From Flavobacteriales bacterium (GTDB lineage Bacteria; Bacteroidota; Bacteroidia; Flavobacteriales_F; PHOS-HE28): 64,000 nucleotides of DNA. A program made the position numbers and the translations under genes. This document shows, piece after piece, positions 6,968 to 17,864 of the stretch. A model generated the notes under the pieces. It was not told the DNA's origin. It saw only the letters and a list, made by a program, of their open reading frames with translations, and made no database searches. The stretch's first letter is position 1, and each line of letters begins with the position of its first letter. The stretch is from assembly GCA_016704485.1 (NCBI GenBank), contig JADJAA010000002.1, positions 806,001 to 870,000 of the forward strand. The letters run 5' to 3'.

Positions 6968-9493
6968 GTGGCTAGAGAACGACAAAATCGTGTCCGAGAG
7001 GACCGAAACGAGGAAGCGACAAGCAAAAAGAGTCGAAAGAAAGGATCAACCGTTGATGGTGAAGGTCGATTTGCTCGGTTCAAAGCCTTTTGGTCGGACG
7101 AGCGAGTCCATAAGGTCGGTGGCCTATTCCTGATCCTATTCTCTGCCTATCTATTGGTGGCATTCACCTCATTCCTCTTTACATGGCGTATAGACCAAGA
7201 TCTGGTTGGCCGTTCTCTCGGTGAGATCTTCAGTCCGGAATTACGTGTGGATAATTGGCTGGGTAAGATCGGAGCGCTAACGGCACATCAGTTCATCTAC
7301 AAATGGTTTGGTATTGCTGCCTTTGCCATGCCGATGTGGAGTTTCCTTGCGGGAATTCGCGTGTTGCTCAATACTTGGTTGTTGCCACCAAGCCGCACAT
7401 TGGGCTGGACGGCAATGGTATTATTCTGGTTCCCTACCCTGTTCGGCTTCGCTTTCCGTGGCGATCTGATGTTCCTCGGCGGTGGCGTTGGGCATTTCAT
7501 CACGAAGCACCTCACTACTTTATTGGGTGAATTCGGAACAGGTGCTTTGATCGTCTTTGCAGCAAGTGCTTTCGCGGTGTTCACCTTCAACCTTTCATTT
7601 GGTTGGATCGTTGATGCTTTCGAGCGGATGAAGAGCAATGTAGAAGCAGCAGAAATTGAAGATGACCAAGAAACAGTGGTCGTTGCGGCCAATGGCGTTC
7701 GTGCTCGAAACACGGTCGTTCAGGACTTCGCCGATGAACTGATCGAACAGGAAGAAGAAGCTGAAGAAGACGAGATCGAGGAGGAGGAAGTAGTCGAAGA
7801 AAGCAAACCTGCGTTGGAACTGGAGATGGAACCGATAGAGATCGTTGAACCCATCACTCCGGCTGTTGTTGCCTCATGCGTAACGGAGATCGATGGTATG
7901 GACGTTACGGCTGGTGCAGAAGATGCAGTACTCAGCGAAGACGAATTGGAAACAAAGTTGAAGGAGTTCGGTGAGTACGACCCTACATTGGAACTGAGCA
8001 GCTACGAACTGCCACCGATCGATCTGCTTATTGACCACGGTACCGGCGAACTCACTGTAACCAAAGAAGAGTTGGAGCAGAACAAGGACCGCATCGTTGA
8101 AACCTTGGGCCATTACAACATCGGCATTGAGAAGATCAAAGCCACCATTGGACCAACCGTAACGTTGTATGAGATCGTACCAGCGGCAGGTGTGCGCATC
8201 AGCAAGATCAAGAACTTGGAGGATGATATTGCTCTGAGCCTTGCCGCCTTGGGCATTCGCATTATTGCACCGATCCCGGGTAAGGGTACCATTGGTATCG
8301 AGGTTCCGAACAGCAAGCCACAGATCGTAGGTATGCGAGGGGTCATTGCCAGTGAGAAATTCCAGAACAGCAACATGGAATTGCCATTGGTGTTGGGTAA
8401 GACCATTAGCAATGAGACCTTTGTTACGGATCTTACTAAAATGCCTCACTTGCTCATGGCAGGCGCTACCGGCCAGGGTAAATCGGTTGGACTTAACGCG
8501 ATCCTGGTGAGCCTGCTTTATAAGAAACACCCGAGCCAGATCAAGTTCGTATTGGTCGATCCGAAGAAAGTGGAACTCACCCTGTTCAACAAGATAGAGC
8601 GTCACTTCCTTGCCAAGTTGCCCGGTGATAGCGATGCCATCATCACGGACGTGAAGAAAGTAGTCGCCACGCTCAACAGCTTGTGCATTGAAATGGACGA
8701 GCGCTACGAGCTGCTCAAAGATGCGCAGGTCCGTAACATTAAGGAGTACAACACGAAGTTCATAAAGCGCCGGTTGAATCCGGAGAAAGGGCACCGCTTC
8801 CTACCCTACATCGTATTGGTAGTGGATGAGTTCGCTGACCTGATCATGACAGCTGGTCGCGAGGTGGAAACCCCGATCGCTCGTTTGGCGCAGTTAGCTC
8901 GTGCCATCGGTATCCACTTGATCATTGCCACGCAGCGTCCGAGTGTGAACATCATTACCGGTACCATCAAAGCCAACTTCCCGGCGCGTATTGCGTTCCG
9001 TGTAACCAGCAAGATCGACAGCCGCACCATTCTCGATGCAGGTGGAGCCGATCAATTGATCGGTCGTGGTGATATGTTGCTCAGTACGGGTAATGAGGTC
9101 ATCCGTATCCAATGTGCATTCGTTGATACTCCGGAAGTCGATAGGATCTGCGATTTCGTAGGCGCGCAACGAGGCTATCCAGATGCCCATATCCTACCCG
9201 AAGTACCAACCGAAGATGGCGAAGGTGGTGGCGATACCGACCTAGGCGACCGCGACAGCATGTTCGAGGATGCCGCCCGTTTGGTGGTAACCATGCAACA
9301 AGGCAGCACAAGCAATATCCAACGGAAGCTAAAGCTGGGCTACAACCGCGCAGGTCGCATTGTGGACCAATTGGAAGCAGCAGGTATCCTTGGTGGTTTC
9401 GAAGGCAGCAAAGGACGTCGCGTTCTTGTGGCTAATGAAGCTGCGCTGGAGGCGATATTGAATCCAGTAAACGCAAACGGTGGGGAGTATTGA
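6968..9493 (+). CDS. ftsK: DNA translocase FtsK/SpoIIIE
   Basis: Septal DNA pump that clears chromosome termini and activates dimer resolution. The N-terminus has four membrane segments within about the first 210 residues (for example GLFLILFSAYLLVAFTSF). A strongly acidic linker follows, rich in Glu around 260-285. The motor carries Walker A GATGQGKSVGLN near residue 498 and Walker B VLVVDEFADL near 615. The C-terminal winged-helix gamma domain (QRKLKLGYNRAGRIVDQLEAAG) is present. GTG at 6968 gives MARERQNR, a plausible cytoplasmic head; TTG at 6941 is the alternative. The linker is shorter than in enterobacterial FtsK, as is usual in Bacteroidota. Confidence 0.95.
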   Translation: MARERQNRVREDRNEEATSKKSRKKGSTVDGEGRFARFKAFWSDERVHKVGGLFLILFSAYLLVAFTSFLFTWRIDQDLVGRSLGEIFSPELRVDNWLGKIGALTAHQFIYKWFGIAAFAMPMWSFLAGIRVLLNTWLLPPSRTLGWTAMVLFWFPTLFGFAFRGDLMFLGGGVGHFITKHLTTLLGEFGTGALIVFAASAFAVFTFNLSFGWIVDAFERMKSNVEAAEIEDDQETVVVAANGVRARNTVVQDFADELIEQEEEAEEDEIEEEEVVEESKPALELEMEPIEIVEPITPAVVASCVTEIDGMDVTAGAEDAVLSEDELETKLKEFGEYDPTLELSSYELPPIDLLIDHGTGELTVTKEELEQNKDRIVETLGHYNIGIEKIKATIGPTVTLYEIVPAAGVRISKIKNLEDDIALSLAALGIRIIAPIPGKGTIGIEVPNSKPQIVGMRGVIASEKFQNSNMELPLVLGKTISNETFVTDLTKMPHLLMAGATGQGKSVGLNAILVSLLYKKHPSQIKFVLVDPKKVELTLFNKIERHFLAKLPGDSDAIITDVKKVVATLNSLCIEMDERYELLKDAQVRNIKEYNTKFIKRRLNPEKGHRFLPYIVLVVDEFADLIMTAGREVETPIARLAQLARAIGIHLIIATQRPSVNIITGTIKANFPARIAFRVTSKIDSRTILDAGGADQLIGRGDMLLSTGNEVIRIQCAFVDTPEVDRICDFVGAQRGYPDAHILPEVPTEDGEGGGDTDLGDRDSMFEDAARLVVTMQQGSTSNIQRKLKLGYNRAGRIVDQLEAAGILGGFEGSKGRRVLVANEAALEAILNPVNANGGEY

Positions 9494-9523
9494 TGTTGGA
9501 GCTTATTCTTTGTAGCTGAGATC

Positions 9524-12358
9524 ATGAAGCCATCGACGCCCCTTGAATCTTTTGTCGAATATTGTAACACACATATTCGGGGAGATGAAAAGGGAGAAGC
9601 TCAGACCTTCCTTGATCGCTTCTTTACTGCACTAGGGCATACAGATGGCCACAAAGGTGCTGGGGCCACCTTCGAGCACCGCATCTACGACAAACGCAAG
9701 CGCAGCACCAGTTTCGCTGATCTTGTTTGGCCCAAGCGTGCCATTATTGAAATGAAGAAACGTGGCGAACCGCTTTCGCTGCATTTGCAACAGGCCACCA
9801 ATTATTGGTTCCGGTTGGCTGGAGATCGTGCGCGTTACGTGATCCTTTGCAACTTCGATGAGTTCTGGATCTACGACTTCGATACCGACCCGGACGAGCC
9901 GCAAGACATTGTGAAGTTGACGGACCTGGCCACGCGCCGCGAGTCGTTCTCCTTTCTCCTACCCCGCCCTACCGATCCGGTGTTCCGCACGAACCGATTG
10001 AACGTTACGGAAGAGGCCGCGAAGAAAGTGAGCGAGGTCTTCCGGAGCATGGTGAAACGTGGTGTACCTCGCGATACTGCCATGCACTATACGCTACAAT
10101 GCATTCTCACCATGTTCGCAGAGGATGTGAAGCTCCTGCCCGAGGAGATCTTTACACGGCTTGTACACGAATGCTCCGAAAGTGAAGGCAGTGCATATGA
10201 TAAATGTCCGCCGAGCTATGATCTTATTGCAGGTCTTTTCCGCGCCATGAATGACGAGGGCATAACCGAAGCAGGCAAGTACCGCGGGGTGGACTATTTC
10301 AATGGTGGCCTATTCCAGAAGGTGACCCCGCTGGAACTCACTATGCACGAGGTTACCATGTTGGAGTTCGCTTGTATAAAGGATTGGAGCAAAGTGAACC
10401 CGGCCATCTTCGGTACCTTTTTCGAGTATGGCATGGACGCAGCGGAGCGCCATGCCGCAGGGGCACACTACACTTATGAGATCGACATCAAGAAGATCGT
10501 GGATCCCGTGATCGTACAGCCTTTCCAGAACAAGATCGCCGAAGCCTTGGAAGCCGCCATGCCTATAGATGCGCTCTACAAAGTGCTCGACAGCCTGCGT
10601 GCCTACCGCGTGTTGGATCCTGCTTGTGGCAGCGGCAACTTCCTCTTCGTTGCCTACCGCGAAATGAAGAAGTTGGAAAAGCAATTGCTCCGCGTGATAC
10701 GCGACCGTAGCACCAAACGCGAGGATGCCAAACGCCTGCGGACGTGTTTGGAGAACACGCCTTACGTGAGCATCAAGCAATTTCACGGCATGGATCTAAA
10801 AGGCACCAGTGTGGAAGTGGCCAAGGTTACCCTGATGACCGCCAAGGAACTTTGGGTTACCGAACACGGTGAGGACTATGACCGCGAAAAGGCACTTCCG
10901 CTGGACAACTTGGACGAGCATATCCTATGCGTAGATGCGTTGCTGAACGACGATGGCAGCCAACGCGCTTGGCCCGAAGTGGATTGCATTATCGGCAACC
11001 CACCCTTCCAGAGCAAGAACAAAATGCAGCAGGAACTGGGCGCCGAATATGTGGCCAAGTTACACGCCGCCTACCCCGAAGTACCGGGCCGCGCCGATTT
11101 CTGTGTGTACTGGTTCCGCCGTGCGCATGACCATTTGAAAGAAGGCCAGCGCGCGGGCTTGGTGGGCACTAATACCATCCGTGAGAATTACAGTCGCAAC
11201 GGAAGTTTGGATCATATTCTAGCGAACGAAGGCACCATCTTCAACGCTGTTTCCTCCCAAGATTGGAATGGCCAAGCCGCCGTGGATGTTAGTATTGTGT
11301 GTTGGCAAAAGGGAGATTACGAAGGCGAATTCCATCTCTATACGCAAGTCAAAAACGGAGATATGCACCTACACGAGGTGCCAAGCATTAACAGCAGCTT
11401 GAGTACCAATACCGATGTGGCAAGTGCAGTGCAGTTGAATTGCAACAAAGAGCCCACCAAATGTTTCCAAGGACAAACCCATGGCTACAAAGGGTTTCTG
11501 GTAAGCAGAGCTGAAGGTGAAAGACTGATCAAGCGTGATAAGAGGAATGCCGTACATCTCTAGCCTTACTTGAATGGAGATGAACTCTTAGGCGCGTTTG
11601 AGTCCGAACCACATCGTTATTCAATCGACTTTTCCTTCTCAAAGAATATTTCGGAAGTGGCGAAAGTTCCAGATTTATTCAAGTTACTTGAGTCCAAGGT
11701 ACTGCCTGAAATCAAGAGGAAAGCAGAGGCTGAGATAACTGGGGGTACAAAGGCTAACGGAAGGGAAGATCATCTTGAAACGTGGTGGAAGTTCTGGCGT
11801 CGGCGTGAAGACATGCTCCAGATTATCGCCCCATTAAAACGTTTCATCGCCTGTTCGCGGGTCACTTCAAGATCGATCTTTGAGTTCGTCCCTCAGGCAG
11901 TTCGGCCGAATGATGCTCTGATGGTTTTCGCCTTCGAGGATGATTACTCATTCGGGGTGATCCAAAGTGATGCTCATTGGCAATGGTGGAAAGCGAAGTG
12001 CAGCACATTTGAAGCACGCTTGCGTTACACCACCACCAGCGTATGGGACACCTTCCCATGGCCACAACGCCTCAGTAAGAAGCAGCAAGAGACGGTGGCG
12101 CAATCGGCAAAGAACTTGCGTGATGCACGAACACAGGCCATGCAAGACCACCGCATGAGCTTGCGCGACCTGTACCGCCTGCTGGAGAAGCCCGGAAAGA
12201 ACCCCATAAAAGACCTACACGCCTCATTGGATAAGGCCGTATTGGCAGCCTACGGTTTCGATGCGAAACAAGACCTGCTAGCCCAATTACTGGCGCTGAA
12301 CAGGGAGGTTGCTGAAAAAGAAGGGCGTGGTGAGAAGGTACGCGGTCCGGGGCTTTAA
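9524..12358 (+). pseudogene. MmeI-like single-chain restriction-modification enzyme, interrupted by an in-frame stop
   Basis: Two open segments, 9524-11563 (679 codons) and the frame resuming through 12358, are in the same phase and separated only by the TAG at 11561-11563. Joined they give 944 residues, close to MmeI (919). The order fits type IIG/IIL enzymes: a PD-ExK nuclease (FADLVWPKRAIIEMKKRGE, Asp near 66, Glu75, Lys77), helical spacer, adenine methyltransferase motif I DPACGSGNF (about 365-373) and motif IV NPPF (about 492), then a target-recognition part. After the stop come PYLNGDELL, RFIACSRVTSR and DDYSFGVIQSDAHWQWW, classic MmeI-family C-terminal motifs. If the stop is real, the product keeps nuclease and methylase cores but lacks most specificity determinants. 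It starts 30 bp after ftsK with no partner genes. A sequencing error is the main alternative. Confidence 0.85.
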
Positions 12359-12464
12359 TAAGCAGAAGAACTTTTAAGGCCATCCGTAATTATTCGTACG
12401 CTTAAGTTTTCCTATGGCTTCCTTTGTGAGAGTAACTTGCAAAGATCCTCCGAGCCGAACTCCC

Positions 12465-14681
12465 ATGTGCCGATATACCCTTTCGTTGGTCTTTTTGTTC
12501 CTGATAACGGGAATTCATGCACAAGACCAGAACCAAGCGATCCTCGATTCGCTTTGGCTTGAGCATGCCGATCCGAAAACTTCGGCAGATGCGCGGTTGG
12601 AAGCATTGGATAACATCATCTACCACATGTCCTACATTGACCAGGATAGTTGTGTGGTGCTTTCGCGGCAAATGGTGAATGAGGCTAGAGCAGCTGGCAA
12701 TGTGTTGATGCTGGGGCAAGCATTCCGGAACTATGGGATCGCGCTGTTCAGGTCGGGTGCCGGAGAAGGCGCATTACCGTACATGGACAGTTCGTTGCAA
12801 GCACTCTCCACACGGCAGGATTCGGCCTATTCACGAGGTGCCGGGGCCACGTTGAGCAGTATAGGCACCATGTATCAATCCATGGGAGATCTGAATTCAG
12901 CCATCTCCAATTATCAACAGAGCGTTGAACGGCATTTGGCTGCGAACAATCCACGTGGCTTGGTTTTTTGCTACAACAACATTGGTGTTGCACACGAAAC
13001 ACAAGGTCGATCCGATAGTTCGTTGATCTATTATGAAAGAGCCGCAGAATTGGCCACGGAACTCGGCCTGGATGAAATGGCCAGCACCGGATACAGCAAT
13101 ATGGCGAACGTACATGCCGAAGTGGGTAGGATCGGTGAAGCGATCGACCTGGTGTATAAGGCCATGGCCATTGCGGAACGGATCGGGAGCAAAAGCGGTA
13201 TCGCGAATTGCTTATCACAGATCAGCGACCTGAAGGCGCGTTTGGGCGAAAAAACGGAGTCACTTGCATTATTGCGCCATGCTTATGCCTTGTTCCATGA
13301 AGCCGATGATCGGGAAGGTGCCATAAATGCAGGCGGTTCCATCGGTGCATTATTGATGGAATTGGGCAAATTGGATAGCGCGGTGATCATGTTGGAAACC
13401 GCATTGGCATTGGAGCGTGAAGGCGGATATAAGCATCTCATGGACCATACGTTGTTGGATCTTGGTGCGGCTTATCGGCGCTCAGGAAGACGACCAGAGG
13501 CTGAAAAAGTCCTACAGGAAGCATTGGGTCTTGCACGGGAGGTGAAAGATGCGACACAGGAATCCATGGTGCTATCCGAGTTGGGAATGATCGACCTGAA
13601 CGCCAAGAATAGCGACCGTGCGATCGAGCGTTGTAAGAAAGGCCTTATTCTAGCGGAACGAACAGGTGCGCGTAACGCGCGACAGAACAACTGTGAATGC
13701 CTTTATCTGGCTTATAGATCGCAAGGAAACGGTACACAAGCATTACGCTATCACGAGGCATTCATCGGAGTACGCGATAGTCTAACGAATGAAAAGTCCC
13801 AGCGGCAATTGACACAGCGTGATCTGCTGTACACATTCGGAAAGCAACAACTGGCTGATAGCTTGGCCTATTCAGCTGAGCGTGAACAATTGGAAAGTGA
13901 GCGTACCATTGAAGCGTTGCGTGCCGATCAGAACAGGAACCGGGCATTTGGCATCGGTGCAGGCGCTGTACTTCTGGTGATCGGCGGCGGAGCATGGTTC
14001 GTTGCGGATCGCAAGCGGAGACAAGAGCGTTTCGAGAAAGAAGCTGCAACACTAGAGACCCAAGCACTACGCAGTCAAATGAATCCGCATTTCATCTTCA
14101 ATGCATTGAACAGCATCAATGCGTTCGTGCAACGGAATGATCAGGATAGCGCCACAAGCTACCTGAGCAAATTCGCACGTGTAATGCGGCTTGTACTGGA
14201 GAATAGTCGCCATGCCGAGGTACCGCTCAATGATGACCTGGAAGCTTTACGTGGCTATTTGGACCTGGAGCGCATGCGGATGGAAAAGAAATTCGATTTC
14301 ACCATTACCGTCGACCCCGGTATCGATCCAGAGAATGTGATGGTTCCTCCGTTGGTCGTGCAGCCCTTCGTGGAGAACGCGATCTGGCACGGCATGGCAG
14401 GGAAAGAAGGAAAAGGCCATATCACACTGACTGTTGCGGAACGAAATGGCCAAATGCGCTGGACGATCGAAGACGACGGCGCAGGAAGGCAAGCGAAAAA
14501 AACACCCCCTCTTGATGGCAAGGCAATGAAGAAAACATCATTGGGGACAGCTATTACACGTGCCCGATTGGACCTAGTGCAAAAACAGCACGGAGGTAAA
14601 GCGGGTTTCCACTACACGGATCTGCCGCAAGGCACGCGCGTTGAAGTGGATATGCCCATCTTAAAGATGCATGATCAGTAG
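12465..14681 (+). CDS. TPR-containing sensor histidine kinase, LytS/YehU class
   Basis: The ATG at 12465 gives a signal peptide (MCRYTLSLVFLFLITGIHAQ), so the sensor part is periplasmic; an upstream ATG at 12414 would hide it. Residues about 60-430 are tetratricopeptide repeats (many A-x3-YxxA and GxAL patterns). A coiled coil and one membrane helix (about 494-515) precede the kinase. The His_kinase domain shows LRSQMNPHFIFNALNSI with the acceptor His near residue 542, N-box VVQPFVENAIWHG near 629 and DDGAG near 669. Such kinases normally phosphorylate LytTR response regulators, but none is adjacent. The downstream neighbour is convergent. Confidence 0.85.
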   Translation: MCRYTLSLVFLFLITGIHAQDQNQAILDSLWLEHADPKTSADARLEALDNIIYHMSYIDQDSCVVLSRQMVNEARAAGNVLMLGQAFRNYGIALFRSGAGEGALPYMDSSLQALSTRQDSAYSRGAGATLSSIGTMYQSMGDLNSAISNYQQSVERHLAANNPRGLVFCYNNIGVAHETQGRSDSSLIYYERAAELATELGLDEMASTGYSNMANVHAEVGRIGEAIDLVYKAMAIAERIGSKSGIANCLSQISDLKARLGEKTESLALLRHAYALFHEADDREGAINAGGSIGALLMELGKLDSAVIMLETALALEREGGYKHLMDHTLLDLGAAYRRSGRRPEAEKVLQEALGLAREVKDATQESMVLSELGMIDLNAKNSDRAIERCKKGLILAERTGARNARQNNCECLYLAYRSQGNGTQALRYHEAFIGVRDSLTNEKSQRQLTQRDLLYTFGKQQLADSLAYSAEREQLESERTIEALRADQNRNRAFGIGAGAVLLVIGGGAWFVADRKRRQERFEKEAATLETQALRSQMNPHFIFNALNSINAFVQRNDQDSATSYLSKFARVMRLVLENSRHAEVPLNDDLEALRGYLDLERMRMEKKFDFTITVDPGIDPENVMVPPLVVQPFVENAIWHGMAGKEGKGHITLTVAERNGQMRWTIEDDGAGRQAKKTPPLDGKAMKKTSLGTAITRARLDLVQKQHGGKAGFHYTDLPQGTRVEVDMPILKMHDQ

Positions 14682-14750
14682 TACGTCCAACGTTATTTGT
14701 TCAGAGCAATCTCGCAATATGGGATGCGGAGCCAAGGTGCGCTCGAGACC

Positions 14751-16190
14751 CTAAGGCATTTCACACGGCACCATGGCTTTGGTACCGTTGCGCGTTTGGA
14801 TCGCTGATCCTGCGCGTTTGCCTTTACATGCTGGGCTTTTGAAGATCATCCAACGCAACCGAACGTAGAAGTCCATCGCATAGACGTCGCGTTTGCTGAT
14901 GAATGGAAGAATGTGATCCGAACCTACGACCAGCCCTTGGAAACGAAGCATGAATCCGATAGACGGGTGTTTAATATCGTATTCATGCATCACCATAGGA
15001 AGGGCTGCCTCGAAATAGCGTGTTTCGTAGCGCGGCGTAATTGCGATCGAGTTGGTGCGCCTTAAGCGTAATGTACGTTTACCTGCAAGGTTCTGCACCG
15101 CTGCAAAAGCGACATAGGTGTTCTTCGCTAATCGCTGATCATATTGAACTGAAATACCAGTTGGCAGACCGACCTTAAAACCATTCGATCGTTTCCATTT
15201 AGTGGAAGTGGCCAACAAACTATCGACGTCCTCAACATCCTCGACCGGTATATGATCGTAATCAGCAATTGCGATGGATCCTGCATTGATCCTACCTGCT
15301 TCACCGTTCCGGAAACGGATCCCACCAAGGTCGATCACCGATACTCCTATCCGATACCGGTACCCCATGGGCGAGCATCCTATCGCGGCTTTGTGCGGAC
15401 GGTAACCATCAACTTCGGAGAGTGTACGCTCGAAGGAAACTCCTAGGTCCGCGCCCCAGCCACGTCCTGCGCTTGCCTCGGGCATTGCAAAGCCATAGCT
15501 GGCCGATGCTTCGTGTATATCAAGTTGAGCCGTATCAACTACGGTGAATTCCGTTCCGTTGAATTGAAATGCGCCTGCTGCATGCCCGATGTTGTAGCGC
15601 AATCCCATGCCAGCGCTGAGCATATTGAATCCTTCGGCTTTCAGGATATGTGCATAATTCACGCCGATCTCCGTCCACGCAGCACTACGGATATGTATTG
15701 CGGGTATCGAATATCGTTGTCCTAATTGAGGTGCATACTGCAAGCCTTCGAACATGTAATTGGCCACTTCCGGAGTTATCCCGGCAGCGCTTACGTAAGC
15801 GCGTGATCGCATTCCGACACCGACCGTACCACGTCCTAGCGCCACGGATACAGCTGGTCCCAGCACATTGGCAAACACAGTAGCACGGTGCGAACCTTGA
15901 ACCATTGAACTCCGGCGAACAACGGAACCGTTCGTCTGACCTGCTATGCCATTTCGTACTTCACCTACCAACGGAGATGTGCGATCGGTCCAAGCAACGA
16001 GGCTGTTCCACGCGTAGAGGTCGGCTCCGGCGAGTCGGATGTCGATGAAGGGCCATTGTCCTGCCGCACGAGCGGGATTCAAGGAATAGGCATCATTCCC
16101 ACCGTAATTACTGTGCGCAATACCGAACCGCTCTTGGGCAAACGTGCCAAGGGCTATCAATAAAGCGCAATATGTAACCAATGAACGCAT
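14751..16190 (-). CDS. DUF5723 family outer membrane protein
   Basis: A 479-residue protein with signal peptide MRSLVTYCALLIALGTFAQ and a mature start FGIAHSNYGGNDAYSLNPA that is typical of DUF5723. The body alternates glycine-rich and aromatic beta-strand segments expected of an outer membrane barrel (for example GLRYNIGHAAGAFQFNG and GVSVIDLGGIRFRNG). The biochemical role is unknown. It is monocistronic, convergent with the TPR kinase. Confidence 0.7.
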   Translation of the reverse strand: MRSLVTYCALLIALGTFAQERFGIAHSNYGGNDAYSLNPARAAGQWPFIDIRLAGADLYAWNSLVAWTDRTSPLVGEVRNGIAGQTNGSVVRRSSMVQGSHRATVFANVLGPAVSVALGRGTVGVGMRSRAYVSAAGITPEVANYMFEGLQYAPQLGQRYSIPAIHIRSAAWTEIGVNYAHILKAEGFNMLSAGMGLRYNIGHAAGAFQFNGTEFTVVDTAQLDIHEASASYGFAMPEASAGRGWGADLGVSFERTLSEVDGYRPHKAAIGCSPMGYRYRIGVSVIDLGGIRFRNGEAGRINAGSIAIADYDHIPVEDVEDVDSLLATSTKWKRSNGFKVGLPTGISVQYDQRLAKNTYVAFAAVQNLAGKRTLRLRRTNSIAITPRYETRYFEAALPMVMHEYDIKHPSIGFMLRFQGLVVGSDHILPFISKRDVYAMDFYVRLRWMIFKSPACKGKRAGSAIQTRNGTKAMVPCEMP

Positions 16191-16256
16191 TGAAACGATG
16201 TGATACGGAATTAACGCTCAGAAGGTTGGGAGAATTGCCTTCTCATCTCGTTGCTT

Positions 16257-16316
16257 CTCAACTCCGTTCGAAGACCTCCGGAGTCGAGAAGCCCTAGCGC
16301 ACCTCAACTCCGCTCG
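16257..16316. repeat. Short direct repeat downstream of creD
   Basis: CTCAACTCCGTTCG at 16257-16270 recurs as CTCAACTCCGCTCG at 16303-16316, one mismatch. The segment lies in the 137-bp gap between creD and the DUF5723 gene. Significance unknown. Confidence 0.4.
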
Positions 16317-16327
16317 GCGAGCTAGGC

Positions 16328-17734
16328 CTATTCCACTGCCTTCTCCCCATTCCAATCGATCTTGCGGCTCACCCACATGACCAATGCCAAGGTGATGAAC
16401 AGCCCAATGCTACCGAACAACAAGGCGTAATCCTGTTCGTTGATCAGCGCGAACATGAACCCGAAGACGAGCAACATGATAAGACCCAGCAATTGCGATG
16501 CGCGTTTCACATTGAATACGCTGTGTGCGTAGAGCACCACCAAGCCAATGACGGCAATGGCAGAAAGGATATAAGCCTTCGCAAAGCCTAGATGCTCGCT
16601 GATGGCGATGAGCAAGGTGTAGAAAATGCATAGGGCAAACCCAACCAAAAGGTATTGAATAGGATGGATCCGTAGCGCCTGCAATACTTCCACAAAGAAG
16701 AACACCAGGAATACCATTACTATCAGCATTACACCGTATTTACTGGCGCGTTCGTTCTTCTGGTATTCATCCACTGGTTGCATAAGACGTACCCCGAACG
16801 CACTTCCTTCGATCTGCGCTTGCCTGTTACCCGTGAATTCCTGTGGATAAGGCCTGTTCAAATGAAGGACGGTCCAGTTAGCGTTCAACCCATCACCGGG
16901 TTTTGCAACGGAATCCACAGGGTCCGGCAGGAAGGCCCCGTGGTAGCTTGGATCTTTCCACGAGCTGGTGCAATGAGCCTTGGTCACCTTTCCAACAGGC
17001 ACCAAGTTGTAGCTACCGCTTCCGTTAATGGTGAGCTTCGCAATAAAATTGATCGGCACTCCGAGCAAACTATCCAATGGGAACGGCACACTTAGACCTG
17101 TGCTGGCGACGTCATTGCTCGGTAGGCCCGGTTCGAACTGAACAGTATCATCACCGATCACCATCGACACTTGCTCTTTAATGCTGCGTAGATCACTTAT
17201 CCCGATCACGAGTTCTGCATCATTCCACCGCATCTTGTATCCGATATTCAAACGAGCATCGGAAATTGGTGCAAATGATCCCGTGATATGGGTTCTTGAG
17301 CCATAAACGGCAACATCATAGATACCGCGGTGCTTTTTGTACGGATCCAACACCACGTTTGCATTCAATGATTCAGGTAGGAATTGAGCGTGATGGATCT
17401 CTACACGATCTTCCATTCTACCGCTACCATCGCCCACCGGAACACGCACCGGAACCTCATACGGCACGTCGATGATCGGCCCAAGAATGGTCTGTTCCCC
17501 ACCCCAATCCCGACTGATGCCTTCTTCTGCTTCCTGCTTGCGGTAGGATCGTTCCCGGATCAGGTCATTGACCATACCGAGCGGGATCAACAACAACAAA
17601 GCGAGTATGCCAACAACGATAGCACGGAACGTGAGCGAGCTACGCATCCACGCGAACCGCGATATACGTGGCATTGGAACGGAAGGAAGTGGCGGTGTTG
17701 AAGGGTCTGGGGTAATAGGTGGTTCGTTGATCAT
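16328..17734 (-). CDS. creD: Cell envelope integrity protein CreD
   Basis: Inner membrane protein of the CreD family, 468 residues from the ATG at 17734; an upstream in-frame start at 17776 is less likely. A Pro-rich cytoplasmic head leads to the first membrane helix (FRAIVVGILALLLLIPLGMV), then a large periplasmic region containing GPIIDVPYEVPV and HHAQFLPESLN, then a block of five or six helices at the C-terminus (for example VMLIVMVFLVFFFVEVLQAL). In enterobacteria creD belongs to the CreBC regulon; here it has no creB or creC neighbour, as is common in Bacteroidota. Its molecular function is not established. Confidence 0.88.
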   Translation of the reverse strand: MINEPPITPDPSTPPLPSVPMPRISRFAWMRSSLTFRAIVVGILALLLLIPLGMVNDLIRERSYRKQEAEEGISRDWGGEQTILGPIIDVPYEVPVRVPVGDGSGRMEDRVEIHHAQFLPESLNANVVLDPYKKHRGIYDVAVYGSRTHITGSFAPISDARLNIGYKMRWNDAELVIGISDLRSIKEQVSMVIGDDTVQFEPGLPSNDVASTGLSVPFPLDSLLGVPINFIAKLTINGSGSYNLVPVGKVTKAHCTSSWKDPSYHGAFLPDPVDSVAKPGDGLNANWTVLHLNRPYPQEFTGNRQAQIEGSAFGVRLMQPVDEYQKNERASKYGVMLIVMVFLVFFFVEVLQALRIHPIQYLLVGFALCIFYTLLIAISEHLGFAKAYILSAIAVIGLVVLYAHSVFNVKRASQLLGLIMLLVFGFMFALINEQDYALLFGSIGLFITLALVMWVSRKIDWNGEKAVE

Positions 17735-17864
17735 GAGCGGGCGACCGGAGAGTTTGAGGCCGGTCTTGATCAACAACGGGGCTTGGTAAAACTAGCGTAT
17801 GGTTTTGTGATTTTTTAGGTACCCACTTGGGTTTGCTCCACCGTCACAGCTCCAAATCGACTGC

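Noticed and set aside
7874..8794. 306-codon minus-strand frame opposite ftsK
   Set aside because: It is antisense to the FtsK motor domain, which has full motif support; the antisense translation has no recognisable domain.
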